DNA from: an uncultured Maribacter sp.
GTDB lineage: Bacteria > Bacteroidota > Bacteroidia > Flavobacteriales > Flavobacteriaceae
Assembly: GCA_947493885.1 (NCBI GenBank)
Contig: CANLTE010000002.1
Coordinates: forward strand, 434,001 to 498,000
Length of the DNA stretch: 64,000 bases
Reading direction: 5' to 3'
In this document: positions 7,870 through 16,796 of the stretch, in pieces
How positions within the stretch are numbered: position 1 is the stretch's first letter
Layout of the letters: every line of letters starts with the position of its first letter
Position numbers and translations under genes: made by a program
The notes under the pieces: model-generated
Seen by the model: only the letters and a program-made list of their open reading frames with translations
The model's database searches: none
What the model was told of the DNA's origin: nothing

Positions 7870-10413
7870 CTAAAAACGTACTCTAAAACTTGCATTTGGT
7901 GTTAAGCCAAGTGAAACATTTTCGATAATTTTAACTTCATTAGCCTCATTTAGCTGGTAGTACTTGTTTAATATATTTTCCCGACCAAAAATGTTTAGTA
8001 CAGATATTCCTAAGGAGGCCTTTATGCGTTCGCTAATTTTAAAATCATAAATTGCTGATACATCTGCCCGTAAATATTGCGGTAGTCTACCACTATTAGG
8101 CTCCTTGTAATTTATAGTGTTGGGGAATACGCTGGTGTTGATACTATTAGGTTCCTCTAACGGTTCTGTAAATGGGGTGCCCGTTCGGTAATTTATGCCA
8201 AGACCAAGTTTTAGATTATTATAAGTGTACGTTCCTGCAAAAGTTACCGTATGCCTTATATCTAAATTATTCGGAAAAGTAGATGGTGTAATGTCTTTAA
8301 ATGTGTAGTTATTTACGTTATATGTATAACTTAACCATACACTGTAGTTGTTGTTTTTTTGATTTATTAAAAACTCAATACCTTTTACATTATATTGACC
8401 AACTTCACCATTAAACTGATTTTGGTTTTGAAAGCCCTGTGTTAATGTGTTTACGCCTTTTACCTCCTTATAAAAACCTTCAATTCCTACATATATTTTT
8501 TGTTTATCGATATTAAAACCTAAAGCACCTTGTTTGCTTTTTGTTACGGGAAGTTGATTACCATCTGATAAAATCCATCTTCTTTTTTCTATCCCTAAAA
8601 AGTTTTGTTCTAAATCTATAATTTGGTTGGTGGATTGACTTTTAAATTCGCCAAGGGCTTCTATTTTAAAATCTTCAATCAATTCATAGTTAACATTAAC
8701 ACGGGGTTCAATTAAAAACTCCTGAAAGGTTTCTAAATTTTCAATCCGATTAAAACGAACTCCACCCCGTGCAAAAAGTTTTTCGTTTTCTGAAATATAA
8801 CTTAGTTCTGAAAATAAGGAATGTGTTCTGTTTACACCTTTAATATTACTTTTAAAAGGGGGTTGAGTTACGTTGGTAAAATTGGCAATACCTACTTCGT
8901 TAAATTGATAGCCATTTAACCAGTTTAAATTGTCATTAAAATTGTATTTGGTAACAACCTTAACAGCTGTTTCAACAACTTTGTTATTTTGTAATAGTTG
9001 TTGCGAATCACTGAATGTACTGTTTTCGGAATCTAATTCGTAATTGGTGTAATATCCGTTTATAAATGTGGCAAAGTTGGTCCCCCACGTGCTTTCCAAA
9101 CTTCCTCCGAAGGATAAATTAAACTGATTTAAATTGCTGTTCGTTGAATTGTCTGGGTCTTCTGCAGTTTCAGCATATTTTAAATCGTTATTTATGGTAA
9201 TAAAACTTAATCGTACTTTATGATTATCGGTTAAATTGTAAAGTACTTTTGCAGTGAAATCATGAAAAAAGAAGTCAGATTTTCGCTCCGTATTTTCTGG
9301 TATCCGTCCAAAAACCTCGCTGTCTTGAAAAACCCTATTGTAAAACTGCTCATAGGTGGGGGTGTCAAAAAAATCGGTTACTGAGCGTCTTGCAGAAAAT
9401 TGAAAAGCTACTTTTGGTGTAATTGGAAATTGGGCAAAAACATCTCCATTGATAAGATTAAAACCCGCTCCACCAAAGTAAGAATTGGTTAACGCGTTTT
9501 TTGTTTGCATGTCTAAAATACCACTTACACCATCTCCATATTGGGCACTTGTACCATTTTTTGTAATTGTAATTTTATCTGTTAAATAGGGATTAAAAGC
9601 AGACATTAGACCAAAGAAGTGGCCAGATTGATACATTTTAATGCCGTCCCAGAGTATTAGATTTTGGTCATTGGTTCCACCACGAATATTAATGTTAGAC
9701 ACACTTTCATCTATACTTTTAATGCCAGGCAATGCCTGCGCTGTTTGTAAAACATCTGGTTCAATGAGTCCCGGTAAAATTCCAAAATCTTTAGTATTTA
9801 ACAGAATACTGGCATCTGCTTTTTTAGCTAAACCTGTAGTTAAAAATTGATAAACAATAACCTCACTTAGTTGTTGAAAATTTTCAGCCAGTAAAATACG
9901 TGAACACGGCCTTGAGCTGAGGTTTTTAGCTGCTATAAATTGTGTTTTAAAACCTAAAAACCGAATTTGAATTGTGGCCTTTCGTGGTATGTTTTGGAGC
10001 TGAAATAAACCCGATTCGTCTGTAACGATAGCAGTTTCCGTTCCTAGCAATTGTATGGTAGCTCCTGGTATGGTGTTGTTGCCATAATTGTCCAATACCT
10101 GTCCGCAAATAGTTACTGTGTCATTATAAGAAATGGTATAATACCGTTCATTTAACTTTTTAATAGTAAGCTGTGTTTGTTGTTGTATGTCTTCTAGAAT
10201 ATTATCTAATTCTTCGGCAGACGTTGGCGCAATAACTATTTCAGAAACATCGCTATCAGCATAAGAAAATTTTACGTTAAATGTTTTCTCTAATTGCTGA
10301 ATAACACTAATTAAGTTAACGGTGTCCTGTGCCTTTCCACTATTAAAACATAAAAGCAGAAAAAAGAAGAAGCAGGATAAAAAAATATAATTACTGCGGC
10401 GCGTTTTGGGCAT
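7870..10413 (-). CDS. TonB-dependent receptor with STN signalling domain (FecA-type)
   Basis: 847 residues from ATG at 10413; an ATG at 10434 would add seven and deepen the overlap with the anti-sigma gene. Domains in order: signal peptide ending GKAQ, STN/secretin-TonB domain (about 45-100, LISVIQQLEKTFNVKFSYAD), a carboxypeptidase-regulatory-like beta domain (ICGQVLDNYGNNTIPGATI), plug (about 200-300, SNINIRGGTNDQNLILWDG) and a beta barrel ending in Phe (ASFRVRF). STN receptors contact a FecR anti-sigma protein across the periplasm; the fecR and ECF genes lie immediately upstream in the same operon. Ligand unknown. The barrel has no obvious iron-siderophore hallmark, so a protein or peptide ligand is possible. 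Confidence 0.9.
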   Translation of the reverse strand: MPKTRRSNYIFLSCFFFFLLLCFNSGKAQDTVNLISVIQQLEKTFNVKFSYADSDVSEIVIAPTSAEELDNILEDIQQQTQLTIKKLNERYYTISYNDTVTICGQVLDNYGNNTIPGATIQLLGTETAIVTDESGLFQLQNIPRKATIQIRFLGFKTQFIAAKNLSSRPCSRILLAENFQQLSEVIVYQFLTTGLAKKADASILLNTKDFGILPGLIEPDVLQTAQALPGIKSIDESVSNINIRGGTNDQNLILWDGIKMYQSGHFFGLMSAFNPYLTDKITITKNGTSAQYGDGVSGILDMQTKNALTNSYFGGAGFNLINGDVFAQFPITPKVAFQFSARRSVTDFFDTPTYEQFYNRVFQDSEVFGRIPENTERKSDFFFHDFTAKVLYNLTDNHKVRLSFITINNDLKYAETAEDPDNSTNSNLNQFNLSFGGSLESTWGTNFATFINGYYTNYELDSENSTFSDSQQLLQNNKVVETAVKVVTKYNFNDNLNWLNGYQFNEVGIANFTNVTQPPFKSNIKGVNRTHSLFSELSYISENEKLFARGGVRFNRIENLETFQEFLIEPRVNVNYELIEDFKIEALGEFKSQSTNQIIDLEQNFLGIEKRRWILSDGNQLPVTKSKQGALGFNIDKQKIYVGIEGFYKEVKGVNTLTQGFQNQNQFNGEVGQYNVKGIEFLINQKNNNYSVWLSYTYNVNNYTFKDITPSTFPNNLDIRHTVTFAGTYTYNNLKLGLGINYRTGTPFTEPLEEPNSINTSVFPNTINYKEPNSGRLPQYLRADVSAIYDFKISERIKASLGISVLNIFGRENILNKYYQLNEANEVKIIENVSLGLTPNASFRVRF

Positions 10414-11302
10414 AGAACAGCACTTTATTCCCATCTAATTTAAAACTAACTTGCGAAGGGACACTTATACTCTGTAACGCCAAATCTGTATTTGTGTTGC
10501 TAAAAGTACCTGTAAACAATTTATTTAAATCTATATTTTTAGTTTCTACGATAATATTGTGCTGTCTTTGAAATTCATCTAAAACATATTTAAGCGGAAT
10601 ACTCTTAAAAGAGCTCTCATTGTTTATCCATGCGGGTGCTATTTCTTTAGTAGAATCTTTAGATACAATAGTACCATTCATAGCAAGAAAAGAACTTCCA
10701 GCAGGTAGTTTTATTTTCTCATCATTAAAGGTTACACTTACTAAACCTTCAAAACAGGTAACCTCAAAATAATCGCCACGATTTTCTACATTAAATTGAG
10801 TACCCAAAACGGCAACTTCTCCTTGTGAAGTACTTACTGTAAAACGCTTTCCTTTAGCTACCTTAAAATAGGCTTCACCTTGTAACGAGATGTTTCTTTT
10901 TTCATCCCAATTTTTTTCATTGAATGATACTCTAGATTCTGCATTTAAAACAATTTCAGAATTATCAGGAAGTACAACCTCTTTATTTTGAGCATATTCC
11001 GTTGCTACATTTTTATCCAGTGTGTCTACATAAAAGTAAGATCCTACCAATAAAAATGCTATTACAGCAGCCACTCTTAAGAACTTTTTAAAAGGTTTAA
11101 GCTGTATTACTTTTGGCTTTTCTGTTATATTTTTAACTGAATTCCAAGCTAATTCTTCATTAAAATTAGGCGCTTCCATTTTTTTAGAAGCATTGGCAAT
11201 TTTAACATATGTAGCGTACTCGTCCGTTTTTTTAAACGTTTCGAGTTCGGCTTCCGAAAGCTCATTGTTGAGCCATTTTGCTAAATAATTATCTTCCATC
11301 AT
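10391..11302 (-). CDS. FecR-family anti-sigma factor
   Basis: 303 residues. Seen: N-terminal cytoplasmic helical domain with WLNNELSEAELETFKK, one TM segment near residues 85-105 (FLRVAAVIAFLLVGSYFYVD), a FecR domain (VVLPDNSEIVLNAESRVSF, and QGEVAVLGTQFNVE typical of the family) and a C-terminal STN-like DUF4974 domain (SIPLKYVLDEFQRQHNIIVETKN). Known role: sequesters its ECF sigma until the outer-membrane receptor signals. The downstream receptor ATG at 10413 lies inside its last codons (23 bp overlap), which supports coupling. Confidence 0.93.
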   Translation of the reverse strand: MMEDNYLAKWLNNELSEAELETFKKTDEYATYVKIANASKKMEAPNFNEELAWNSVKNITEKPKVIQLKPFKKFLRVAAVIAFLLVGSYFYVDTLDKNVATEYAQNKEVVLPDNSEIVLNAESRVSFNEKNWDEKRNISLQGEAYFKVAKGKRFTVSTSQGEVAVLGTQFNVENRGDYFEVTCFEGLVSVTFNDEKIKLPAGSSFLAMNGTIVSKDSTKEIAPAWINNESSFKSIPLKYVLDEFQRQHNIIVETKNIDLNKLFTGTFSNTNTDLALQSISVPSQVSFKLDGNKVLFYAQNAPQ

Positions 11303-11501
11303 TTTTCGCCTTTATACTTTAATAACAATTAGGTTTAAAAAAACCCTACTTTAATATTTTATGGTTAACAGTTTTCAATTGATATTTTTTTCTAACCAGT
11401 AATTAAGTCTTATTCTTTGGGCTTTCGTCTTTCCAACTTTTAGATATATTTTTAATGCTACCCTTTGGACTTTTGTCTTTTCAACTTTCAGACATCATAA
11501 T
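11303..11501. other. Intergenic gap in ECF-FecR operon with a direct repeat
   Basis: 198 bp between the sigma and anti-sigma genes, unusually long inside such an operon. It contains the imperfect 33 bp direct repeat described separately and no ORF or hairpin terminator that I can see. Confidence 0.5.
11415..11495. repeat. Two imperfect 33 bp direct repeats
   Basis: Copy one is 11415-11447 and copy two 11463-11495, both beginning CTTTGG and containing CAACTTT. They match at 28 of 33 positions, and all five differences are transitions. Start-to-start distance is 48 bp. The sense is T/C-rich on the + strand. Whether this is a binding site or a small dispersed flavobacterial repeat cannot be told here. 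Confidence 0.75.
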
Positions 11502-12011
11502 TTAAATTCCATCAATATGTTCCCGAAGCGATTTTAACGCTAAGTGCATTCTTTTTTCTACAGCCTTGACACTTACTCCTTCCATTTCCGCAATTTCCTT
11601 ATATTTTTTCCCATCAATTCTATTTAATAAAAAAGTGGAACGTTGATTCTCCGGTAAACTCGCCAATGCCTTGTTCAATTTTTCCTGAAATTGTTTTTCT
11701 TCCAATAAAAATTCTGGTGATTCATTAGAGACATCATTATAGTTGGCATATTTAAGTTTAACTTTTTCTGCCTTAATAACATTTAAGTAAAGGTTGTTTG
11801 CAATAGTATATACATATGACTTTGCTTTTTCTGGAGCTACCTTAGCACAGTTCTCCCACAATTTGGTAAAAGCTTCTTGAACTGCGTCATATGCTTTTTC
11901 TTCATTTCCAAACTTGTAATATATATAGTTGAAAACCGTTTTAGAGTTAGCTTTAAAAATTTCGCTATATACAGCCTCTTCGCAAACATTGGTTTTGTTG
12001 GTTGTACTCAA
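11502..12011 (-). CDS. ECF RNA polymerase sigma factor (FecI-like, Bacteroidetes type)
   Basis: 169 residues. Seen: region 2 (FKANSKTVFNYIYYKFGNEEKAYDAVQEAFTKLWEN), including the DAVQEAFxxLW signature, and region 4 (LASLPENQRSTFLLNRIDGKKYKEIAEMEGVSVKAVEKRMHLALKSLREH). Region 4 VSVKAVEKRMHLALKSLR is typical of sigma-70 factors paired with FecR in Bacteroidetes. First gene of the operon sigma - anti-sigma - receptor; divergent from the repeat-rich lipoprotein at 12118. Likely targets are this operon and possibly that lipoprotein gene (106 bp between starts). Confidence 0.94.
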   Translation of the reverse strand: MSTTNKTNVCEEAVYSEIFKANSKTVFNYIYYKFGNEEKAYDAVQEAFTKLWENCAKVAPEKAKSYVYTIANNLYLNVIKAEKVKLKYANYNDVSNESPEFLLEEKQFQEKLNKALASLPENQRSTFLLNRIDGKKYKEIAEMEGVSVKAVEKRMHLALKSLREHIDGI

Positions 12012-12117
12012 TGGATTGTTTTTTTCAAAGATATTTTAAAAAAAATTAAAAATTTTGGTAGGGTATTTTTAAAGTTAGTTGTTTTACTGATATACGAACA
12101 AAAAAATCCAAATCGTT

Positions 12118-13881
12118 ATGAAAAAGTTTTTAAAGAATAGAGTTTACACAAGCCTGCTTTTTGTAGCTCTTATTTTTACCGCATGTCAAGATGAGTATGA
12201 AGAAGTTTCTGCAGAAGGAGAGACTGAAACGATAGTATCCAATTCTGCTACAGCCAAATTAATCGAAAACACATCTGCTCAAGATGGGTCTTTTGACAAT
12301 ATTGTTGATGGTGTTAGTTGCTTTGCAATTGAATTTCCATATACAGTAAATGTAAATGGTTTAGAAGTAACTGTTGATTCTCGCGAAGATTTACAAACTA
12401 TCGAAGAAATTTTAGATAGTGTTGAGATTGATGAGGGTATTCTTGATATTATTTTTCCAATTACAATTTCTTCTGCTGATTATGAGGAAAAAGTAATTAA
12501 CAGTAAAGAAGAGCTTAGGGCTTTAGCTGCTGATTGTAAAGAAGGTGGTGATGATGATGATATTGAGTGTATAGATTTTGTATACCCAATAGATATGTTC
12601 ACTTTTAATATAAATAGAGAGCAAACATCAAAAGTTACTATAAACAGTGATAGAGAGTTAAGACTTTTCTTTAAATCTTTAGAAGGTAATAACCTTGTGG
12701 GTATAGCTTTTCCAATATCGTTAAAATTATACGATGGTTCTGAAACCACTATTAATAGCATGAGTGAATTGGTAATGACAATTGAAAACGCTAGAGAAAT
12801 GTGTGATGAAGATGATGATAATGATCATAACGATGATGACTTTACCAAAGAGCGTTTAGATAGTTACCTAGTAATGTGTCCTTGGTTAATACATGAGGTT
12901 AACAGACAGGGTGTAAATTCTACAGACCAATATTTTGAGTACGCAATGAACTTTAAAGAAGATGGTACTGTTAAAGCTTTTGATAGAGAAGGTAATGCTA
13001 TTGAGGGTACATGGTCTACAAGATTAGGAGAAAATAGAGTGTTGCTTAAATTAGAGTTTGATTCATTGGTAGACTTTACATTAGAGTGGTTTATCTACGA
13101 AATTGAACACGGAAAAATTAAACTGTATGCTGGCGAAGGTGATAGAATTATCATGAAAAAGCATTGTGTTGAAAAAGACCCAAATACGTTAAGAGAAGTC
13201 TTAAGAGAGTGTAGCTGGGTTATTAAAAAGGTGTTTGTTGATGACGAAGAAATTAAAAGACTTTTAGGATACGAGTTTAATTTTGAAGCAGAAGGAGTTG
13301 TTACTTTAAGTAATGGCGATGTTACATCAACAGGTTCATGGGAAATTACTATGAATGAGCAAGAAAGATTGGTAATGGCGATTACAATGGGCGATGAGCC
13401 AGGTGTTAGTTTTGAGTGGCCATTGAGCGACTTAAGAGATGACAGATTAAAATTTGAAATCCCAGGAACAGATTACGAGCTTATTTTACAACGTGTTTGT
13501 GATAATAATTCAGATGACGGAGATGTTTTAGAAATTAGAAACATTATGATGGGCGGTGCTTGGGCCATAGCTAGTTATACAATTGGAGAAGAAGATTTAA
13601 CACAAAACTACGCAGGATACAGCCTTGACTTTGATGTTGAAAATGCATTAGGAGTTTACGAAGGTACAGCAACAGAGCCATTTATGAATGGTGTTTGGAG
13701 AGTTCTTAGAAACTACGAACAAGAGTTAAGAATTTACTTAAACCTTGGTGATCACGAACTTTTCGAAGAGTTAACTAAAGCATGGAAGTTACTTTCATTA
13801 GACGATAATCGTATAGAAATTAAATGTTACGATAGTGAGGGAGTGCTTACTAAAATCGTTTTAGAAAAAGAAGAGTGGTAA
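12118..13881 (+). CDS. Acidic repeat-containing surface lipoprotein, unknown function
   Basis: 587 residues, not recognised as a named family. Seen: lipoprotein signal (LLFVALIFTAC, Cys23). Residues after Cys are QDEYEE, resembling the acidic surface-export signal (LES) known in Flavobacteriia, so an outer-surface location is inferred. Residues 60-240 hold four repeats of about 40-45 residues with core F/YPI...T[IV]NS..EL; an Asp-rich linker (DEDDDNDHNDDD) follows. Residues about 245-580 hold three lipocalin-like repeats of about 110 residues, each starting with a CxW or GAW motif (CPWLIHEV, CSWVIKKV, GAWAIASY) and containing a GxW strand (EGTWSTR, TGSWEIT, NGVWRVL). Divergent from the ECF sigma operon; it could be ligand, partner or regulon member of the receptor. 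Confidence 0.8.
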   Translation: MKKFLKNRVYTSLLFVALIFTACQDEYEEVSAEGETETIVSNSATAKLIENTSAQDGSFDNIVDGVSCFAIEFPYTVNVNGLEVTVDSREDLQTIEEILDSVEIDEGILDIIFPITISSADYEEKVINSKEELRALAADCKEGGDDDDIECIDFVYPIDMFTFNINREQTSKVTINSDRELRLFFKSLEGNNLVGIAFPISLKLYDGSETTINSMSELVMTIENAREMCDEDDDNDHNDDDFTKERLDSYLVMCPWLIHEVNRQGVNSTDQYFEYAMNFKEDGTVKAFDREGNAIEGTWSTRLGENRVLLKLEFDSLVDFTLEWFIYEIEHGKIKLYAGEGDRIIMKKHCVEKDPNTLREVLRECSWVIKKVFVDDEEIKRLLGYEFNFEAEGVVTLSNGDVTSTGSWEITMNEQERLVMAITMGDEPGVSFEWPLSDLRDDRLKFEIPGTDYELILQRVCDNNSDDGDVLEIRNIMMGGAWAIASYTIGEEDLTQNYAGYSLDFDVENALGVYEGTATEPFMNGVWRVLRNYEQELRIYLNLGDHELFEELTKAWKLLSLDDNRIEIKCYDSEGVLTKIVLEKEEW

Positions 13882-14047
13882 AAAAGATAGATATGTTCAT
13901 GACTTATCCGCATCTATAAATCCTGATGCTTTAAAAAATTGAAAAAATTAAACCATGTATTAACAAAAATAGAGTTGGCGCTCGTTAGTATATTTCTTAA
14001 GTAATTCAGTTTTAAAAAGCATCAAAAAATGCCCCACAATTGTAGAG

Positions 14048-14072
14048 AGCACCCTTTAAGGGTGCTTTCTTC
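14048..14072 (+). terminator. Intrinsic terminator after surface lipoprotein gene
   Basis: AGCACCCTT (14048-14056) pairs with AAGGGTGCT (14058-14066), followed by TTCTTC. Strong GC stem for this AT-rich genome, 167 bp after the lipoprotein stop. The 166 bp ahead of it hold no ORF or RNA gene that I can see. Confidence 0.8.
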
Positions 14073-14119
14073 ATTTATATATTTTTTGATTAGGTTGCCG
14101 CACTTCACATCCTTATTGC

Positions 14120-14127
14120 TAAATTTG
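14120..14127 (+). promoter_or_regulatory. Putative -7 box of ffh
   Basis: TAAATTTG matches TAnnTTTG; a TTG at 14095-14097 lies 22 bp upstream, slightly long. ATG of ffh is 25 bp downstream. Confidence 0.45.
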
Positions 14128-14152
14128 CATTTCCCGATAATAAAGTAAGAAG

Positions 14153-15490
14153 ATGTTTGATAATTTAAGTGAAAAACTAGACAAGGCGTTACACGTTCTT
14201 AAAGGACATGGTCAAATTACAGAAATTAATGTAGCAGAAACCACAAAAGAAGTTCGTAGAGCTTTACTGGATGCCGATGTTAACTTTAAAATTGCGAAAG
14301 AGTTTACCAATAGGGTAAAAGAAAAAGCATTAGGTCAAGACGTACTTACAACATTACAACCAGGCCAATTAATGGTTAAGATTGTAAAAGACGAGCTTAC
14401 ACAACTAATGGGTGGAGATACCGAGGGTATAAATCTTTCTGGCACACCTTCAGTAATTTTAATGTCTGGTTTACAAGGTTCGGGTAAAACCACATTTTCG
14501 GGAAAACTTGCAAATTTTTTAAAAACTAAAAAAAGTAAAAACCCATTATTAGTAGCATGTGATGTTTATCGTCCCGCAGCAATAGATCAGTTACATGTAG
14601 TTGGTGAGCAAATAGGAGTAGAGGTATATTCAGACCGTGAAAATAACGACCCAGTTGCTATTGCAAAAGCGGGTATTGCCCAAGCAAAAACAAACGGGAA
14701 TAATGTGGTAATTATTGATACAGCTGGTAGATTGGCAGTCGATGAAAAAATGATGGAAGAAATTTCTAATATTCATTCGGCTATTAAACCACAAGAAACT
14801 TTGTTTGTGGTGGATTCTATGACGGGTCAAGATGCGGTAAATACGGCAAAAGCATTTAACGATATCCTTAATTTTGATGGTGTAATCCTTACCAAGTTAG
14901 ATGGTGATACTCGTGGTGGTGCAGCTATATCTATTAAGTCTGTTGTAGATAAACCTATTAAGTTTATTGGTACCGGAGAGAAAATGGAAGCCATAGACGT
15001 TTTTCACCCTTCCCGTATGGCAGACCGTATTTTAGGAATGGGTGATGTAATATCACTTGTTGAAAGAGCTCAGGAGCAGTTTGATGAAGAAGAAGCTCGC
15101 AAGATTCAGAAGAAAATTGCTAAAAACAAGTTTGGTTTTGATGATTTCTTGAATCAGATTCAGCAAATCAAAAAAATGGGAAACATCAAAGATTTAATGG
15201 GGATGATTCCTGGTGCAGGAAAGGCATTAAAAGGTTTGGATATTGATGACGACGCTTTTAAGCATATTGAAGCTATAATTCATTCTATGACACCAATAGA
15301 GCGTTCAACACCAGCAAAAATTAACGCAAGTCGTAAAAAGCGAATAGCAAAAGGAAGCGGTCGCACAATTCAGGAGGTTAATCAGCTAATGAAGCAGTTT
15401 GATCAAATGAGTAAAATGATGAAAATGATGCAAGGTGGTGGCGGTAAAAAAATGATGCAGATGATGAGTGGTATGAAAGGGATGCGTTAA
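14153..15490 (+). CDS. ffh: Signal recognition particle protein
   Basis: 445 residues, normal length. Seen: N domain (LDKALHVLKGHGQITE), G domain with GLQGSGKTTFSGKLA (P-loop), DVYRPAAIDQL, DTAGRL, TKLDGDTRGGAA, and a Met-rich M domain (KMGNIKDLMGMIPG, ending MMQMMSGMKGMR) that binds signal sequences and SRP RNA. Cytoplasmic GTPase delivering nascent membrane proteins to FtsY/SecYEG. Followed by folD 127 bp downstream, an adjacency I recall from flavobacterial genomes. Confidence 0.98.
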   Translation: MFDNLSEKLDKALHVLKGHGQITEINVAETTKEVRRALLDADVNFKIAKEFTNRVKEKALGQDVLTTLQPGQLMVKIVKDELTQLMGGDTEGINLSGTPSVILMSGLQGSGKTTFSGKLANFLKTKKSKNPLLVACDVYRPAAIDQLHVVGEQIGVEVYSDRENNDPVAIAKAGIAQAKTNGNNVVIIDTAGRLAVDEKMMEEISNIHSAIKPQETLFVVDSMTGQDAVNTAKAFNDILNFDGVILTKLDGDTRGGAAISIKSVVDKPIKFIGTGEKMEAIDVFHPSRMADRILGMGDVISLVERAQEQFDEEEARKIQKKIAKNKFGFDDFLNQIQQIKKMGNIKDLMGMIPGAGKALKGLDIDDDAFKHIEAIIHSMTPIERSTPAKINASRKKRIAKGSGRTIQEVNQLMKQFDQMSKMMKMMQGGGGKKMMQMMSGMKGMR

Positions 15491-15617
15491 GTTTATGGTT
15501 GTATTAGCCAAGAAAATCAGTCAATCCAATTGATACAATAATATGATTAACAATCCTAGCAAATTTAGTGTTTAACCACTGAAAGCTTAAAACTGCTAGT
15601 GAATACTAAAGTTTATT

Positions 15618-16502
15618 ATGAAATTATTAGACGGGAAAAAAATATCAAATCAAATAAAAGATGAGATTGCTGCCGAGGTGGCTAAAATGAAAGAAAAGGG
15701 AGAAAAAGTCCCTCATTTAGCCGCGGTATTAGTAGGTAACGATGGAGCTAGTTTAACATACGTTGGCAGTAAAGTGCGTTCTTGTGAACGTATTGGGTTT
15801 GAGTCTACTTTAATTCAGTTGCCAAGTACTACTTCTGAAGTTGAGCTTTTGAAAAAAATAGAAGAGCTAAATCAAAATGAAGATATTGATGGTTTTATCA
15901 TTCAATTACCACTTCCGCCTCAAATAAATGAGCAAAAGGTATTATTGGCGGTAGATCCTGATAAAGATGTGGATGGTTTTCATCCAACCAATTTCGGAAA
16001 AATGGCACTTGATATGAGTACCTTTATCCCTGCCACTCCTTTTGGGATTTTAGAGTTACTAGAAAGATATAAAGTTGATACTAAAGGTAAGCACACTGTT
16101 GTTATTGGTAGAAGTCATATTGTAGGTCGTCCTATGAGTATATTAATGGGGAGAAAAGGCTGGCCTGGAAATTCAACAGTTACGTTAACACATAGTCACA
16201 CCAAGAATATTACGCAAATAATTTCTCAAGCCGATATTGTAATATCTGCATTAGGAGTGCCAAAGTTTTTAAAAGCTGAAATGGTTAAAGATGATGCTGT
16301 AATTATTGATGTGGGTATTACCAGAGTTCCAGATGAAACAAAGGAAAAAGGGTATTATATTACTGGTGATGTGGATTTTGAAAATGTAAGCAAAAAGGCA
16401 TCATATATAACTCCCGTTCCGGGAGGTGTTGGTCCCATGACCATAGCCATGTTGCTTAAAAACACATTATTAGCGCGAGAACGCCATAGAAATAGAAGTT
16501 AA
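15618..16502 (+). CDS. folD: Bifunctional methylenetetrahydrofolate dehydrogenase / cyclohydrolase
   Basis: 294 residues. Seen: YVGSKVRSCERIGFES with the catalytic Lys of YxxxK, GFIIQLPLPPQIN, DPDKDVDGFHPTNFG, the GRSHIVGRPMS NADP-binding signature and the C-terminal ITPVPGGVGPMTIAMLL. Interconverts 5,10-methylene-, methenyl- and 10-formyl-THF in the cytoplasm. Closed by a good terminator. Confidence 0.98.
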   Translation: MKLLDGKKISNQIKDEIAAEVAKMKEKGEKVPHLAAVLVGNDGASLTYVGSKVRSCERIGFESTLIQLPSTTSEVELLKKIEELNQNEDIDGFIIQLPLPPQINEQKVLLAVDPDKDVDGFHPTNFGKMALDMSTFIPATPFGILELLERYKVDTKGKHTVVIGRSHIVGRPMSILMGRKGWPGNSTVTLTHSHTKNITQIISQADIVISALGVPKFLKAEMVKDDAVIIDVGITRVPDETKEKGYYITGDVDFENVSKKASYITPVPGGVGPMTIAMLLKNTLLARERHRNRS

Positions 16503-16516
16503 TAATATTAGTATAA

Positions 16517-16544
16517 AAAGCCTTATGTAAATGAGGCTTTTTTA
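16517..16544. terminator. Terminator of folD, possibly bidirectional
   Basis: AAAGCCT (16518-16524) pairs with AGGCTTT (16535-16541), flanked by an A-run on the left and T-run on the right, so it can serve both folD and the leftward small lipoprotein gene ending at 16542. Confidence 0.75.
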
Positions 16545-16688
16545 ATGCGCTTTTTTTCGAGAATATGTTTCTGTACTAGCGGTGTATGCTTTTTTTGTTT
16601 TATGAGATTTTGTATTGTTTTGAGAACTACATTGACAAAGTGTAGAAGTGCCCAATAAAATTAGGCTAAAACGTAGTATTTTATTCAT
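16542..16688 (-). CDS. Predicted 48-residue lipoprotein
   Basis: ATG at 16688-16686, stop at 16544-16542. The product starts MNKILRFSLILLGTSTLC, a plausible signal peptide whose lipobox Cys is residue 18 or 20, followed by a basic, Thr/Ser/Lys-rich tail ending RKKAH. The stop abuts the folD terminator, which would serve it in reverse. No homologue recognised. Supported only by ORF structure, signal-peptide character and the shared terminator. Confidence 0.5.
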   Translation of the reverse strand: MNKILRFSLILLGTSTLCQCSSQNNTKSHKTKKAYTASTETYSRKKAH

Positions 16689-16796
16689 TATTAATGGTTT
16701 GTATTGTGGATTAAGTGATTAACAACGCTTAAAAAATAAAATTGTTGCAAAACGTTTTATGAAAATCAGTATCTTTTTTGATAAATATTTAGAACC

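Noticed and set aside
9641-9850. 69-codon rightward ORF
   Set aside because: Lies within the TonB receptor gene on the opposite strand; Ser/Cys-rich composition is typical of a shadow frame.
11877-12140. 87-codon ORF across the sigma/lipoprotein divergent region
   Set aside because: Antisense to the conserved sigma region 2 and overlaps the lipoprotein start; composition is shadow-like.
14048-14066. Possible small RNA gene before ffh (SRP RNA-like)
   Set aside because: Only a short terminator stem is visible in 13882-14152; no SRP Alu or helix 8 features.
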